NCBI RefSeq assembly: GCF_000519305.1
Contig: NZ_JAFG01000007.1
Location: 103,994 to 167,993 of the forward strand
Source of the DNA: Mesorhizobium ciceri WSM4083
Lineage (GTDB): Bacteria; Pseudomonadota; Alphaproteobacteria; Rhizobiales; Rhizobiaceae
Length of the DNA: 64,000 nucleotides
Direction: 5' to 3'
Of this stretch, positions 1 through 7,738 are shown piece by piece. Under the pieces are notes generated by a model, which saw only the letters and a list, made by a program, of their open reading frames with translations, did not search any database and had not been told where the DNA came from. Made by a program: the position numbers and the translations under genes. How positions within the stretch are numbered: position 1 is the first letter of the stretch; each line of letters starts with the position of its first letter.

Positions 1-1155
1 GGCGATGGTGTGGGCAAAGACATGGCCCGAACCCGGCGTCGCCTTGAAGCCGCCCGTGCCCCAGCCGCAATTGACATAGAGGCCGGGCACCGGCGTCTTG
101 GCCAGGATCGGCGAGCGGTCGGGCGTGACGTCGACGATGCCGCCCCACGAGCGCAGCATCTTCATGCGTGTGAAGATCGGGAACATCTCGCAGATGGCGT
201 CCAGCGTATGCTGCAATATGTGCAGGCCGCCTGTCTGCGAATAGGAGACATACTGGTCGGTGCCGGCGCCGATCACCAGCTCGCCCTTGTCGGACTGCGA
301 GATATAGGCGTGCACCGTGTTCGACATCACCACGCAGGGAACCACCGGCTTGACCGGTTCCGACACCAGCGCCTGCAGCGGATAGCTTTCCAGCGGCATG
401 CGCACGCCGGCCATGTTCATGATGACGGAGGAATGGCCGGCGGCAACGACGCCGACCTTCTTGGCGCCGATGAAGCCGCGCGTCGTGTCGACGCCCATGA
501 CCGCGCCATTGGCTGCCCGCTTGACGCCGGTGATCTCGCAATTCTGGATGATGTGGACGCCGCGCGCCGAGGCGCCGCGTGCATAGCCCCAGGCAACCGC
601 ATCGTGGCGCGCCGTGCCGCCGCGCCGCTGCAGCGCCGCACCGACCACCGGATAGCGCGCATCCTTGGAGGTGTTGAGCGGCGGGCAGAATTCCTTCGCC
701 TGTTCCGGCGTCAGCCATTCATTGTCGATGCCGTTCAGCCGGTTGGCGTGCACGTGGCGCTTCAGCACCTGCACGTCGTGCACATTGTGGGCGAGCATCA
801 TGACGCCGCGCGCCGAATACATGACGTTGTAGTTGAGCTCCTGGCTGAGCCCGTCCCACAGCTTCAGCGCGTGGTCGTAGATGCCGGCGCTCTCGTCATA
901 GAGATAGTTGGAGCGGATGATGGTGGTGTTGCGGCCGGTGTTGCCGCCGCCGAGCCAGCCCTTTTCCAGCACCGCGACATTGGTGATGCCGTGCACCGTG
1001 GCGAGGTAATAGGCTGTGGCCAGGCCATGGCCGCCGGCGCCGACGATGATGACGTCGTATTCTTTCCTCGGCTCAGGCGAGGACCACTGTTCCTCCCAGC
1101 CCTTGTGACCGCGCATGGCTTCACGGGCGATGGCGAATACCGAATATTTCTTCAA
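1..1155 (-). CDS. soxB: Sarcosine oxidase beta subunit, 3' end outside window
   Basis: Flavoprotein subunit of heterotetrameric sarcosine oxidase, which demethylates sarcosine to glycine and passes the one-carbon unit to tetrahydrofolate. The first residues read [12 protein letters not shown] and [14 protein letters not shown], typical of this subunit. A Rossmann FAD motif [17 protein letters not shown] follows near residue 35. The segment [17 protein letters not shown] corresponds to the region that carries the covalent FMN histidine in this family (family knowledge). The start is a TTG at 1155; no ATG fits as well. About 385 codons are present of a usual 415-420, and the frame is open to the left edge. 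The partner subunits (soxD, soxA, soxG) would be expected beyond the edge. Confidence 0.93.
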   Translation of the reverse strand, partial: MKKYSVFAIAREAMRGHKGWEEQWSSPEPRKEYDVIIVGAGGHGLATAYYLATVHGITNVAVLEKGWLGGGNTGRNTTIIRSNYLYDESAGIYDHALKLWDGLSQELNYNVMYSARGVMMLAHNVHDVQVLKRHVHANRLNGIDNEWLTPEQAKEFCPPLNTSKDARYPVVGAALQRRGGTARHDAVAWGYARGASARGVHIIQNCEITGVKRAANGAVMGVDTTRGFIGAKKVGVVAAGHSSVIMNMAGVRMPLESYPLQALVSEPVKPVVPCVVMSNTVHAYISQSDKGELVIGAGTDQYVSYSQTGGLHILQHTLDAICEMFPIFTRMKMLRSWGGIVDVTPDRSPILAKTPVPGLYVNCGWGTGGFKATPGSGHVFAHTIA

Positions 1156-1415
1156 CGTCCCAACCTCGCCCCAAAAAGGCTTCGCGAATGGCGGCCGGCA
1201 TTCATTCGGTCCCGGCGCGCGAGGTGTATCACTAGCGAAACAGCGCTTCCACCCTTGCGCTGTTTGCGACGGCGCTTGCCGTTTTGCGCCGTGGTGAAAA
1301 AGACGCATCCGGCGCTTCCACACATTGGCAGGTATCGGGTGGCTCGTGCTTGCCCCATCTGCGACCAAGCATCCCAACTGCCGGTGAAGCCGGCGCGAAG
1401 AAAAGGATGCAGAAG

Positions 1416-2174
1416 ATGTTTGCACTCGCCAACAAGGTCGCCATCGTCACCGGCGCCAGTTCCGGCATCGGCCGGGCCACCGCAAAACTCTTTGCCGAGG
1501 AAGGCGCCAGGGTCATCGTCGCCGCCCGCCGCCATGCCGAGCTCGATGCGCTCGTCGCGGAAATCGCGGACGCCGACGGCATCGCCGTCGCGCTTGCCGG
1601 CGATGTTCGCGACGAAGCCTACGCGAAAGCCCTTGTCGATCTGGCGGTCGAAAAGTTCGGTGGGCTCGACATCGCCTTCAACAATGCAGGCGCTGTCGGC
1701 CGGATGGGGCCGATTTCGGACCTGCCGCTGGAAGGCTGGCGCGAGACGCTCGACACCAATCTCACCAGCGCGTTTCTCGGCGCCAAATACCAGGTGCCGG
1801 CAATGATCGAGCGTGGCGGCGGTTCGCTGATCTTCACCTCCACCTTCGTCGGCCACACAGTCGGCATGCCAGGCATGACAAGCTATGCCGCGAGCAAGGC
1901 CGGCCTGATCGGACTGACACAGGTGCTTGCCGCCGAATACGGCCCGAAAGGCGTGCGGGTCAACGCGCTGCTGCCCGGCGGGACCGACACACCGGCGGCA
2001 ACCTTCAAGACCCCGGAATCACGGGCCTTCGTCGAAGGCCTGCATGCCTTGAAGCGTATCGCGATGCCGGAGGAGATCGCCCGTTCGGCGCTCTATCTCG
2101 CCTCCGACGCCTCGAGCTTCACCACCGGAGCGGCTCTGTTTACCGATGGCGGCGTGTCGATCAACCGGACGTGA
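1416..2174 (+). CDS. SDR family oxidoreductase
   Basis: Classical short-chain dehydrogenase/reductase of 252 aa using NAD(P)H. Visible motifs are the cofactor loop TGASSGIG (residues 12-19), NNAG in the middle, a serine in SLIFTSTF and the catalytic YAASK (Tyr157, Lys161). The C-terminal DGGVSINRT is typical of the family. The ATG at 1416 was chosen because AAGGA lies 8 bases upstream; an ATG at 1407 in the same frame is the alternative. It is transcribed away from soxB with about 260 bp between them. Substrate cannot be inferred from sequence. Confidence 0.93.
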   Translation: MFALANKVAIVTGASSGIGRATAKLFAEEGARVIVAARRHAELDALVAEIADADGIAVALAGDVRDEAYAKALVDLAVEKFGGLDIAFNNAGAVGRMGPISDLPLEGWRETLDTNLTSAFLGAKYQVPAMIERGGGSLIFTSTFVGHTVGMPGMTSYAASKAGLIGLTQVLAAEYGPKGVRVNALLPGGTDTPAATFKTPESRAFVEGLHALKRIAMPEEIARSALYLASDASSFTTGAALFTDGGVSINRT

Positions 2175-2283
2175 AGAATTCTAGCGGCGGGATGCATGTT
2201 CATAGCCTCCGGGCAGACGGCCGGTCTTGATTTTTCGCCGCGATTTGGTGATTCCGTTTCTGTCCAAAAGCGGGTCTGGAACC

Positions 2284-2670
2284 ATGATGCTGATCAGAAC
2301 CTATGTGACTGCGAGTGCGATCGAAGGCGTCGGCGTGTTCGCCGCGGAGCCTATCGGCAAAGGCGCTTCGATCTGGCGGCTCGATCCGGATTTCGACCGG
2401 CTGATCCCCATGGACAAATACGAGACGGCACCCCCGCATCTCAGGGAACTGCTCGACCGCTATGCCTATCCGAGCCCGGACCGGCCGGGCTTCATGGTCT
2501 ATGAAGTCGACAATGGCCGCTTCATGAACCATTCCAGCAATCCGAACACGGATTTTTCGCAATATGGCGGGGCCACCGCAACCCGCGACATCGCCGTGGG
2601 CGAGGAGATCACCTGCGACTACGGCGAGTTCTTCGAGGGTTTCGAGCGGCTGCACCTCGCGACCGCCTAG
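2284..2670 (+). CDS. Small SET domain-containing protein
   Basis: A 128-residue protein consisting almost entirely of a SET domain, the fold of lysine methyltransferases that use S-adenosylmethionine. The hallmark motifs are present: GVGVFAAEPIGKG near the N-terminus, NHSSNPNT (SAM binding) and EITCDYGEFF with the catalytic-type tyrosine near the C-terminus. There are no pre-SET or post-SET cysteine clusters, so it is a minimal bacterial SET protein. ATG at 2284 and 2287 are both possible. It stands alone between the SDR gene and rpsU, so its substrate is unknown. Confidence 0.88.
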   Translation: MMLIRTYVTASAIEGVGVFAAEPIGKGASIWRLDPDFDRLIPMDKYETAPPHLRELLDRYAYPSPDRPGFMVYEVDNGRFMNHSSNPNTDFSQYGGATATRDIAVGEEITCDYGEFFEGFERLHLATA

Positions 2671-2871
2671 TCGGCTCCTTATCTCATGGGCAAGTGGCAC
2701 ACTTGTCCCAGGGCAAACAGACGGCGGCTGGCCCCGCAAAATCATTTCCGCTGTGGACAGCGCGGCATGATTCTGCTATCAGCCGCCCCAATTCGTGGTG
2801 TAAACCGCCGCGGAGGCTAGTGGCTATGGCTGCTTGCCTGTTGATATCAAACCCGAAAGACAGGATTGCCC

Positions 2872-3150
2872 GTGCAGGTACTCGTCCGCGACAATAACGT
2901 TGATCAGGCGCTTCGCGCTCTCAAGAAGAAGATGCAGCGCGAAGGCATTTTCCGCGAAATGAAGATGCGCGGTCACTACGAGAAGCCGTCCGAGAAGCGC
3001 GCCCGCGAAAAGGCTGAAGCCGTTCGCCGCGCCCGCAAGCTGGCCCGCAAGCGCGCCCAGCGCGAAGGCCTGCTGCCGATGACGCCGCGCCCTGTTGCTG
3101 CTGGCGCCGCTGGTGGTCCAGGTGGCGCTCCGCGTCCGCCGCGGTTCTAA
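2872..3150 (+). CDS. rpsU: 30S ribosomal protein bS21
   Basis: Small-subunit ribosomal protein, 92 aa, basic. The core [20 protein letters not shown] and [20 protein letters not shown] is diagnostic for bS21. The C-terminus is extended with an Ala/Gly/Pro tail ([12 protein letters not shown]), as in other rhizobia. The start is taken as GTG at 2872, which has AGGA six bases upstream; an in-frame TTG at 2866 abuts the Shine-Dalgarno and is less likely. A strong rho-independent terminator follows at 3184-3217, so it is probably a single-gene transcript. Confidence 0.97.
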   Translation: MQVLVRDNNVDQALRALKKKMQREGIFREMKMRGHYEKPSEKRAREKAEAVRRARKLARKRAQREGLLPMTPRPVAAGAAGGPGGAPRPPRF

Positions 3151-3183
3151 CGCCAATTTTTCGTCCTTTTCGAAGGATATCAG

Positions 3184-3217
3184 AGGTGGCGCGATGTGGA
3201 ATCGCCGCCACCTTTTT
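3184..3217 (+). terminator. Rho-independent terminator of rpsU
   Basis: Arms AGGTGGCG (3184-3191) and CGCCACCT (3206-3213) pair perfectly, with an inner CGAT/ATCG extension, followed by TTTTT. It lies 34 bp after the rpsU stop and before the TPR gene. Confidence 0.85.
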
Positions 3218-3288
3218 GTTTTGATGTGACCGGTCCGGAGGGGGAGCCGGACCTGAACGACGCGGCTTGAAGTGAGGACAGGGCAGAC

Positions 3289-4131
3289 ATGAACGCAACA
3301 AGCGTGGAGCGCGGGACCGCATTGCGTGGTTTCGCCCTGACAGCAGCCCTGCTCTCCGGACTGGCGCTTGCCGGCTGCCAAACGGCGGGCCCGACCGGTG
3401 AATTCAACAACATCGACAAGGCGCAAGGGTCGAGCGAGAACATTTCCTCGCTGTCGGGGGTCATCCAGCGCAATCCCCAGGATCCCGAAGGCTACAATGT
3501 GCGCGGCTCGGCCTATGGCCGTGGCGGTCAGTACCAGGCGGCGCTCAAGGATTTCAATCAAGCCATCCAGCTCAATCCGAATTTCTTCCAGGCCTATTCT
3601 AATCGCGCGCTCATCCAGCGCTTCCTCGGCAACCAGGAAGCCGCGCTCGCGGACTACAACCGTTCGATCCAGATCAACTCGAACTATGACGCCGCCTATA
3701 TCGGCCGCGGCAATCTCTACCGCAAGGCGGGTCGCACCCAGGACGCCTTCAACGACTTCCAGAAGGCGATCCAGCTCGATACGACCGACGCGCGCGCCTA
3801 CCACAATCGAGGCCTGATCTATCAGAGCCAGGGCCAGCACAAATTCGCCATCGAGGACTTCTCGACAGCCATCTCGCTAGCGCCGGACGCCGCCGAGCCC
3901 TACAACGGCCGCGGCCTCTCCTATCTGGCGACCAACGACGAGGACAACGCCTTCTCCGATTTCAACATGGCGATCAAGCTCGACGGCAGGAATGCCGAGG
4001 CCTGGTCCAACCAGGCGCTGATCTACGAGCGGCGCGGCGACAAGGCCAAGGCAGCGAAATCCTACAAGGAAGCCGTTCGGCTCGATCCGACCTACCAGCC
4101 GGCCAAGGATGGCCTCGCCCGCGTCAGCTGA
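3289..4131 (+). CDS. TPR-repeat lipoprotein
   Basis: A 280-residue lipoprotein. A signal peptide ends in the lipobox LALAGC (Cys near residue 29), so it should be lipidated and anchored in the envelope. The rest is about six tetratricopeptide repeats, seen as recurring units such as GYNVRGSAYGRGGQYQAAL, AYSNRALIQRFLGNQEAAL and AYIGRGNLYRKAGRTQDAF, each ending in an acidic-hydrophobic DFxxAIQL-type helix. TPR proteins act as scaffolds. A role similar to NlpI or other envelope-assembly TPR lipoproteins is possible but unproven. The ATG at 3289 is the first good start. Confidence 0.9.
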   Translation: MNATSVERGTALRGFALTAALLSGLALAGCQTAGPTGEFNNIDKAQGSSENISSLSGVIQRNPQDPEGYNVRGSAYGRGGQYQAALKDFNQAIQLNPNFFQAYSNRALIQRFLGNQEAALADYNRSIQINSNYDAAYIGRGNLYRKAGRTQDAFNDFQKAIQLDTTDARAYHNRGLIYQSQGQHKFAIEDFSTAISLAPDAAEPYNGRGLSYLATNDEDNAFSDFNMAIKLDGRNAEAWSNQALIYERRGDKAKAAKSYKEAVRLDPTYQPAKDGLARVS

Positions 4132-4189
4132 TCCCGGTTTCGGCAAGCGCTTCCCATACGAATCCGCGTGACATCCAAGTGCCGCGGGA

Positions 4190-4213
4190 TCCTTTGCGTG
4201 TCCGAAAGGACGC
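4190..4213. repeat. Short intergenic palindromic repeat, copy 1
   Basis: The core TCCTTTGCG.GTCCGAAA.GGACGC also occurs at 28921-28945, with one base substitution and one insertion. The part GTCC-GAAA-GGAC is a hairpin. It resembles the short interspersed palindromes common in rhizobial intergenic DNA. Confidence 0.6.
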
Positions 4214-4339
4214 ACTTCGCAACCGCGCATTAACCCCGGCAGGAGGCTTTCGGCCCCTGCCTTGATCGCGCCAAGTTTTCGGCGGAACGGTCTACCCACC
4301 CAAGCCGTTGTTGAAAGTATTTTGCGAAAGGACCCTCCC

Positions 4340-4816
4340 ATGATCAAGAAACTCGCCTGCGCCGCTGCCCTCGCCACGACGATGTTCGCGGTGGCTCCGG
4401 CCAGCGCCGGCAAGCTGCAACTCGGCACGCTCGATTGCACCATCGACGGCGGCACCGCTTATATCGTCGCTTCCAACAAGGGCGTGTCCTGTGTCTTCCG
4501 GCCTCATCATCACGGGCCGTCCGAGGTTTACACAGGCGTCATTTCCAAGATCGGCCTCGATGTCGGGCAGACGCATCAGGGCCAGCTCGTCTGGGCCGTG
4601 CTGGCTGCGACCCGGGACAGTGACGGAGGCGATCTCGCCGGCAGCTACTACGGCGTCAACGCCGAAGCGAGCGTGGTGACCGGCGGCGGCGCCAATCTGC
4701 TGGTTGGCGGCCTGGACAGCGCCTTCATGCTGGAGCCGCTCAGCGTCCAGGCGCAGACCGGCGTCAACCTTGCCGTGGCCGTGACTTCGCTGCAGCTGAT
4801 CCATTCATTCAAGTGA
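4340..4816 (+). CDS. DUF992 secreted protein, copy 1
   Basis: A 158-aa exported protein of the DUF992 family. The signal peptide (KKLACAAALATTMFAVAPASA) is followed by KLQLGTLDCTIDGGTAYIVAS, which is shared with the next gene. Other conserved segments are GLDVGQT, AGSYYGVNAEASVVTGGGAN and the C-terminal QTGVNLAVAVTSLQL. Two cysteines in the N-terminal half (LDC and SCVF) may form a disulfide. Function is unknown; the family is nearly confined to Rhizobiales. An upstream in-frame ATG at 4262 would spoil the signal peptide. Confidence 0.88.
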   Translation: MIKKLACAAALATTMFAVAPASAGKLQLGTLDCTIDGGTAYIVASNKGVSCVFRPHHHGPSEVYTGVISKIGLDVGQTHQGQLVWAVLAATRDSDGGDLAGSYYGVNAEASVVTGGGANLLVGGLDSAFMLEPLSVQAQTGVNLAVAVTSLQLIHSFK

Positions 4817-4907
4817 TTGCATGGAGCCATGCGCTCCATGCCCCCTCACTCCGCGGCGCGGAACCAGATAGGATGGTTCCGCGCCGTTGATTTTTGAGGG
4901 GACCATC

Positions 4908-5387
4908 ATGCTGAAGACAGCCATCGCTGCCGCCATGTTCACCACGCTATCCGGAGCCGTGCAGGCGCAGGACCGAGGCATGGAACTCGGCACGCTTGAC
5001 TGTGCGATTGGCGGCGGCACCGGCTTCATCTTCGGCTCGAGCAAGGATCTGAGCTGCACCTTCAACCCCGCCGACAAAAGCTTCGCGCCGGAAGCCTATT
5101 TCGGCGCCGTCAACAAATACGGCCTCGATATCGGCACGACGAAGCAGACGATCATGCAGTGGATCGTGCTGACGCCGCTGAAGAACATCTATGCGCCGGG
5201 TGCGCTGGCCGGCGACTACATCGGCGCCAGCGCGGAGGTGACGGCCGCCGTCGGCGCTGGCGCCAATCTACTGGTCGGCGGCTCCTCTCAGGCCTTCACC
5301 TTGCAGCCGCTCAGCTTGCAGACGCAGACCGGCATAAACCTCGCGATCGGCGTCAGCCAGTTCCAGCTGCGCAGCACCGAGAACTGA
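4908..5387 (+). CDS. DUF992 secreted protein, copy 2
   Basis: A 159-aa paralogue of the preceding gene, separated from it by 91 bp on the same strand. The signal peptide ends near AVQAQ. Shared blocks with copy 1 are MELGTLDCAIGGGTGFIFGSS, AGDYIGASAEVTAAVGAGANLLVGG and LQTQTGINLAIGVSQFQL, and the two cysteines are conserved. The ATG at 4908 is preceded by GAGGGGACC. Tandem duplication is the simplest explanation. Function unknown. Confidence 0.88.
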   Translation: MLKTAIAAAMFTTLSGAVQAQDRGMELGTLDCAIGGGTGFIFGSSKDLSCTFNPADKSFAPEAYFGAVNKYGLDIGTTKQTIMQWIVLTPLKNIYAPGALAGDYIGASAEVTAAVGAGANLLVGGSSQAFTLQPLSLQTQTGINLAIGVSQFQLRSTEN

Positions 5388-5596
5388 TCGCGCTACGAAC
5401 CCGCCAGGCGGAAAGGCTGCCGCGCGAACGATCCTCAAAAAACCGCTTGAGCTCAACCCCAGTTGAGGTTTTACAAGCCTGCCTCGAGCGCAACAACGCT
5501 CGATCCGGCGCTGTCGATTCGCATGGTCCTGCCGGAAACTTGTACTGGCTTCTGGCGTGCTGCGCTGGCGTCGAGATATGCAAGACAGGGGTGGAA

Positions 5597-7033
5597 ATGA
5601 CCGAGATCAGCACAAACAGGGTCGACTGGCGCGTATTGTGGGCAAGCGGCGACCTGGCGCGCTTCTGCTTCATCAGCCTCGGCATCCTGCTGCACGCCAC
5701 CAACGAGACGATGGTGGCAACGGTGATGCCGGCCATGGTCGGCGAACTGGCGGGCGTACAGCTCGTCGGCTGGTCGCTGGCCATCTACGAACTCGGCGCC
5801 ATCGTTGCCGGCGCGGCCGCCGGACGACTGGTGAGTTATGTCCCCTTGCGCACCAACATGGTGGTCGCCGCGCTGCTTTACGCAGCAGGCGCCCTGATCT
5901 GCGCCACCTCGCCTTCCATGCAACTGTTCCTCGCCGGCCGCCTGATCGAAGGACTTGGCGGCGGTGCGCTGGTGTCGCTGGCCTTCGTCTCGGTCGAACG
6001 GCTGTTCTCGCGCGCAATCTGGCCGCAGCTTTTCGGCATCATGTCGGCGATCTGGGGCGTCGCCGCCTTCAGCGGACCGTTGCTCGGCGCGATCATGACC
6101 GAGCTGTTGTCATGGCGCTGGGCCTTCGGCATCTTCACCCTCGGCGGCGCCGCCATGGCGCTGGCAAGCTTCCTCGTGCTCAACACGCCGGAGGCGACGA
6201 GGCCGAGGGCAAGCACAGGCGGGGCGCCGCCCTTCCCGTTCGCGGCCCTTGGCTGCCTTGCCGTCGCCGTGGTGCTGATCGCCTCGGCCGGCGTCGACAT
6301 CGCCTTGCTGCGCTCTTCGCTGCTGATGGCCGTCGGCCTCATCGGCCTGGTGCTGTTCTTCACCATCGACGCGCTGAAGCCGCGTTCGCGGCTGTTCCCG
6401 GCGCGGCTGTTCTCATGGCGCACGCCGGTCGGCGCCGGCATGACCATGGTTGCCGCCTTTTCGGTGGCGACCTGTTCCTTCGGCGTCTACGGGCCGCTGC
6501 TGCTGACCAGCCTGCACGACATTCCGCTGCTGACCACCGGCTACATCATCGCCGCCGAATCGATCGCCTGGTCGATCCTGTCGATCCTCGTCGCCAACGC
6601 ACCGCCGCAACGCGAGCGGCTGATCATCATCGGCGGCGCGGTGATGATCGCGGCCGGCATCGCCGGCTTTGCCTACACGATACCCCTGGGCTCCATCCCG
6701 CTGATCCTGATGTGCGCCCTGTTGCAAGGCGGCGGCTTCGGCATCGCCTGGCCGTTCCTGACACGCGTCATCGTCGCCTCCGCACCGGAGGGCGAGCAGA
6801 CCATCGCCTCGGCGGCGGTGCCGACCATGCAGCGCATCGGCTATGCCGTGGGTGCAGCCCTTGCCGGCATCGTCGCCAATGCCAGTGGCTTTTCGCAAGG
6901 CTTGAACCACGACGCGGCGGCGAATGTCGCGTCCTGGCTGTTTCTCGCCTTCGTGCCGCTCGGCATTGTCGGCTGCCTGGCGGCTTTGCGCGTGTCCACG
7001 CCCCTTGATCAGCCGCGGGAAGCTATCGGCTAA
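5597..7033 (+). CDS. MFS transporter, DHA2-like multidrug exporter type
   Basis: A 478-residue integral membrane protein of the major facilitator superfamily. Successive hydrophobic segments suggest 12-14 transmembrane helices. Features include TNETMVATVMPAM in the first helix and the loop GRLVSYVPLRTN between helices 2 and 3, typical of drug:H+ antiporters of the EmrB/QacA type. GGTGG-like Shine-Dalgarno bases precede the ATG at 5597. It is convergent with kdpE and has no regulator or membrane-fusion partner next to it, so substrate is unknown. Confidence 0.9.
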   Translation: MTEISTNRVDWRVLWASGDLARFCFISLGILLHATNETMVATVMPAMVGELAGVQLVGWSLAIYELGAIVAGAAAGRLVSYVPLRTNMVVAALLYAAGALICATSPSMQLFLAGRLIEGLGGGALVSLAFVSVERLFSRAIWPQLFGIMSAIWGVAAFSGPLLGAIMTELLSWRWAFGIFTLGGAAMALASFLVLNTPEATRPRASTGGAPPFPFAALGCLAVAVVLIASAGVDIALLRSSLLMAVGLIGLVLFFTIDALKPRSRLFPARLFSWRTPVGAGMTMVAAFSVATCSFGVYGPLLLTSLHDIPLLTTGYIIAAESIAWSILSILVANAPPQRERLIIIGGAVMIAAGIAGFAYTIPLGSIPLILMCALLQGGGFGIAWPFLTRVIVASAPEGEQTIASAAVPTMQRIGYAVGAALAGIVANASGFSQGLNHDAAANVASWLFLAFVPLGIVGCLAALRVSTPLDQPREAIG

Positions 7034-7045
7034 AACCTGGCCTGC

Positions 7046-7738
7046 TCACTCGACCTCGCGCAGGCGGTAGCCAACGCCCGTCTCGGTGGTGATGTAGCGC
7101 GGCTGGTCGGGGCTCTTCTCGATCTTCTGCCTGAGCTGGCGCACATAGACCCTGAGATACTGCACGTCGGTCGAGTCGCCCCAGACCTGCTTCAACAGGA
7201 AATGATGGGTCAGCACCTTGCCGGCGTGCTGCACCAGCATGCGCAGGATGTCGTATTCCTTCGGCGACAGCTTTACCTCCTTGCCCTCTACCTTGACGAT
7301 GCGCTTGACCAGGTCGACGCTGAGATCGCCGGTCTGAAAAATCGGCTTCTCGCCCTGTTGCTGGAACTTGTGGCGGAGCGCCACGCGAATGCGCGCCACC
7401 AGCTCGTTCATGCCGAAAGGTTTGGTGACATAGTCGTCGGCACCGAGTTCCAGGGCCTGGACGATGCCGGCCTCGTCGGTCCGGCTGGACAGGATGACCA
7501 CTGGAATGTCGAGCCCGTCGTCGCGCCATTTGCGCAGCAGCTCAAGGCCGCTCATGCCGGGCAGGCCGAGGTCGAGCAGGACGAGGTCCGGCCTCTCCGC
7601 CTCCATCAGCTCGATCGCCGCCCTGGCATTCGGCGCCTCGCTGATCGCGTAGCCCTGGCTGCCGAGCCCGACGCGCAGCAGCTTGCGGATCGGCGGCTCG
7701 TCATCGACGACCAGTATCCTGACGTTCGAGTTTGTCAT
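7046..7738 (-). CDS. kdpE: Response regulator KdpE
   Basis: OmpR-family response regulator of 230 aa that activates kdp transcription when phosphorylated by KdpD. The receiver domain shows VVDDEPPIRKLL (acidic pocket), the phospho-acceptor aspartate in LVLLDLGLPGMSG and the conserved lysine in DDYVTKPFGMNEL. A C-terminal winged helix follows (SPKEYDILRMLVQHAG and YLRVYVRQLRQKIE). Its start overlaps the kdpD stop by 4 bp, so the two are translationally coupled. It is the last gene of the operon. Confidence 0.97.
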   Translation of the reverse strand: MTNSNVRILVVDDEPPIRKLLRVGLGSQGYAISEAPNARAAIELMEAERPDLVLLDLGLPGMSGLELLRKWRDDGLDIPVVILSSRTDEAGIVQALELGADDYVTKPFGMNELVARIRVALRHKFQQQGEKPIFQTGDLSVDLVKRIVKVEGKEVKLSPKEYDILRMLVQHAGKVLTHHFLLKQVWGDSTDVQYLRVYVRQLRQKIEKSPDQPRYITTETGVGYRLREVE

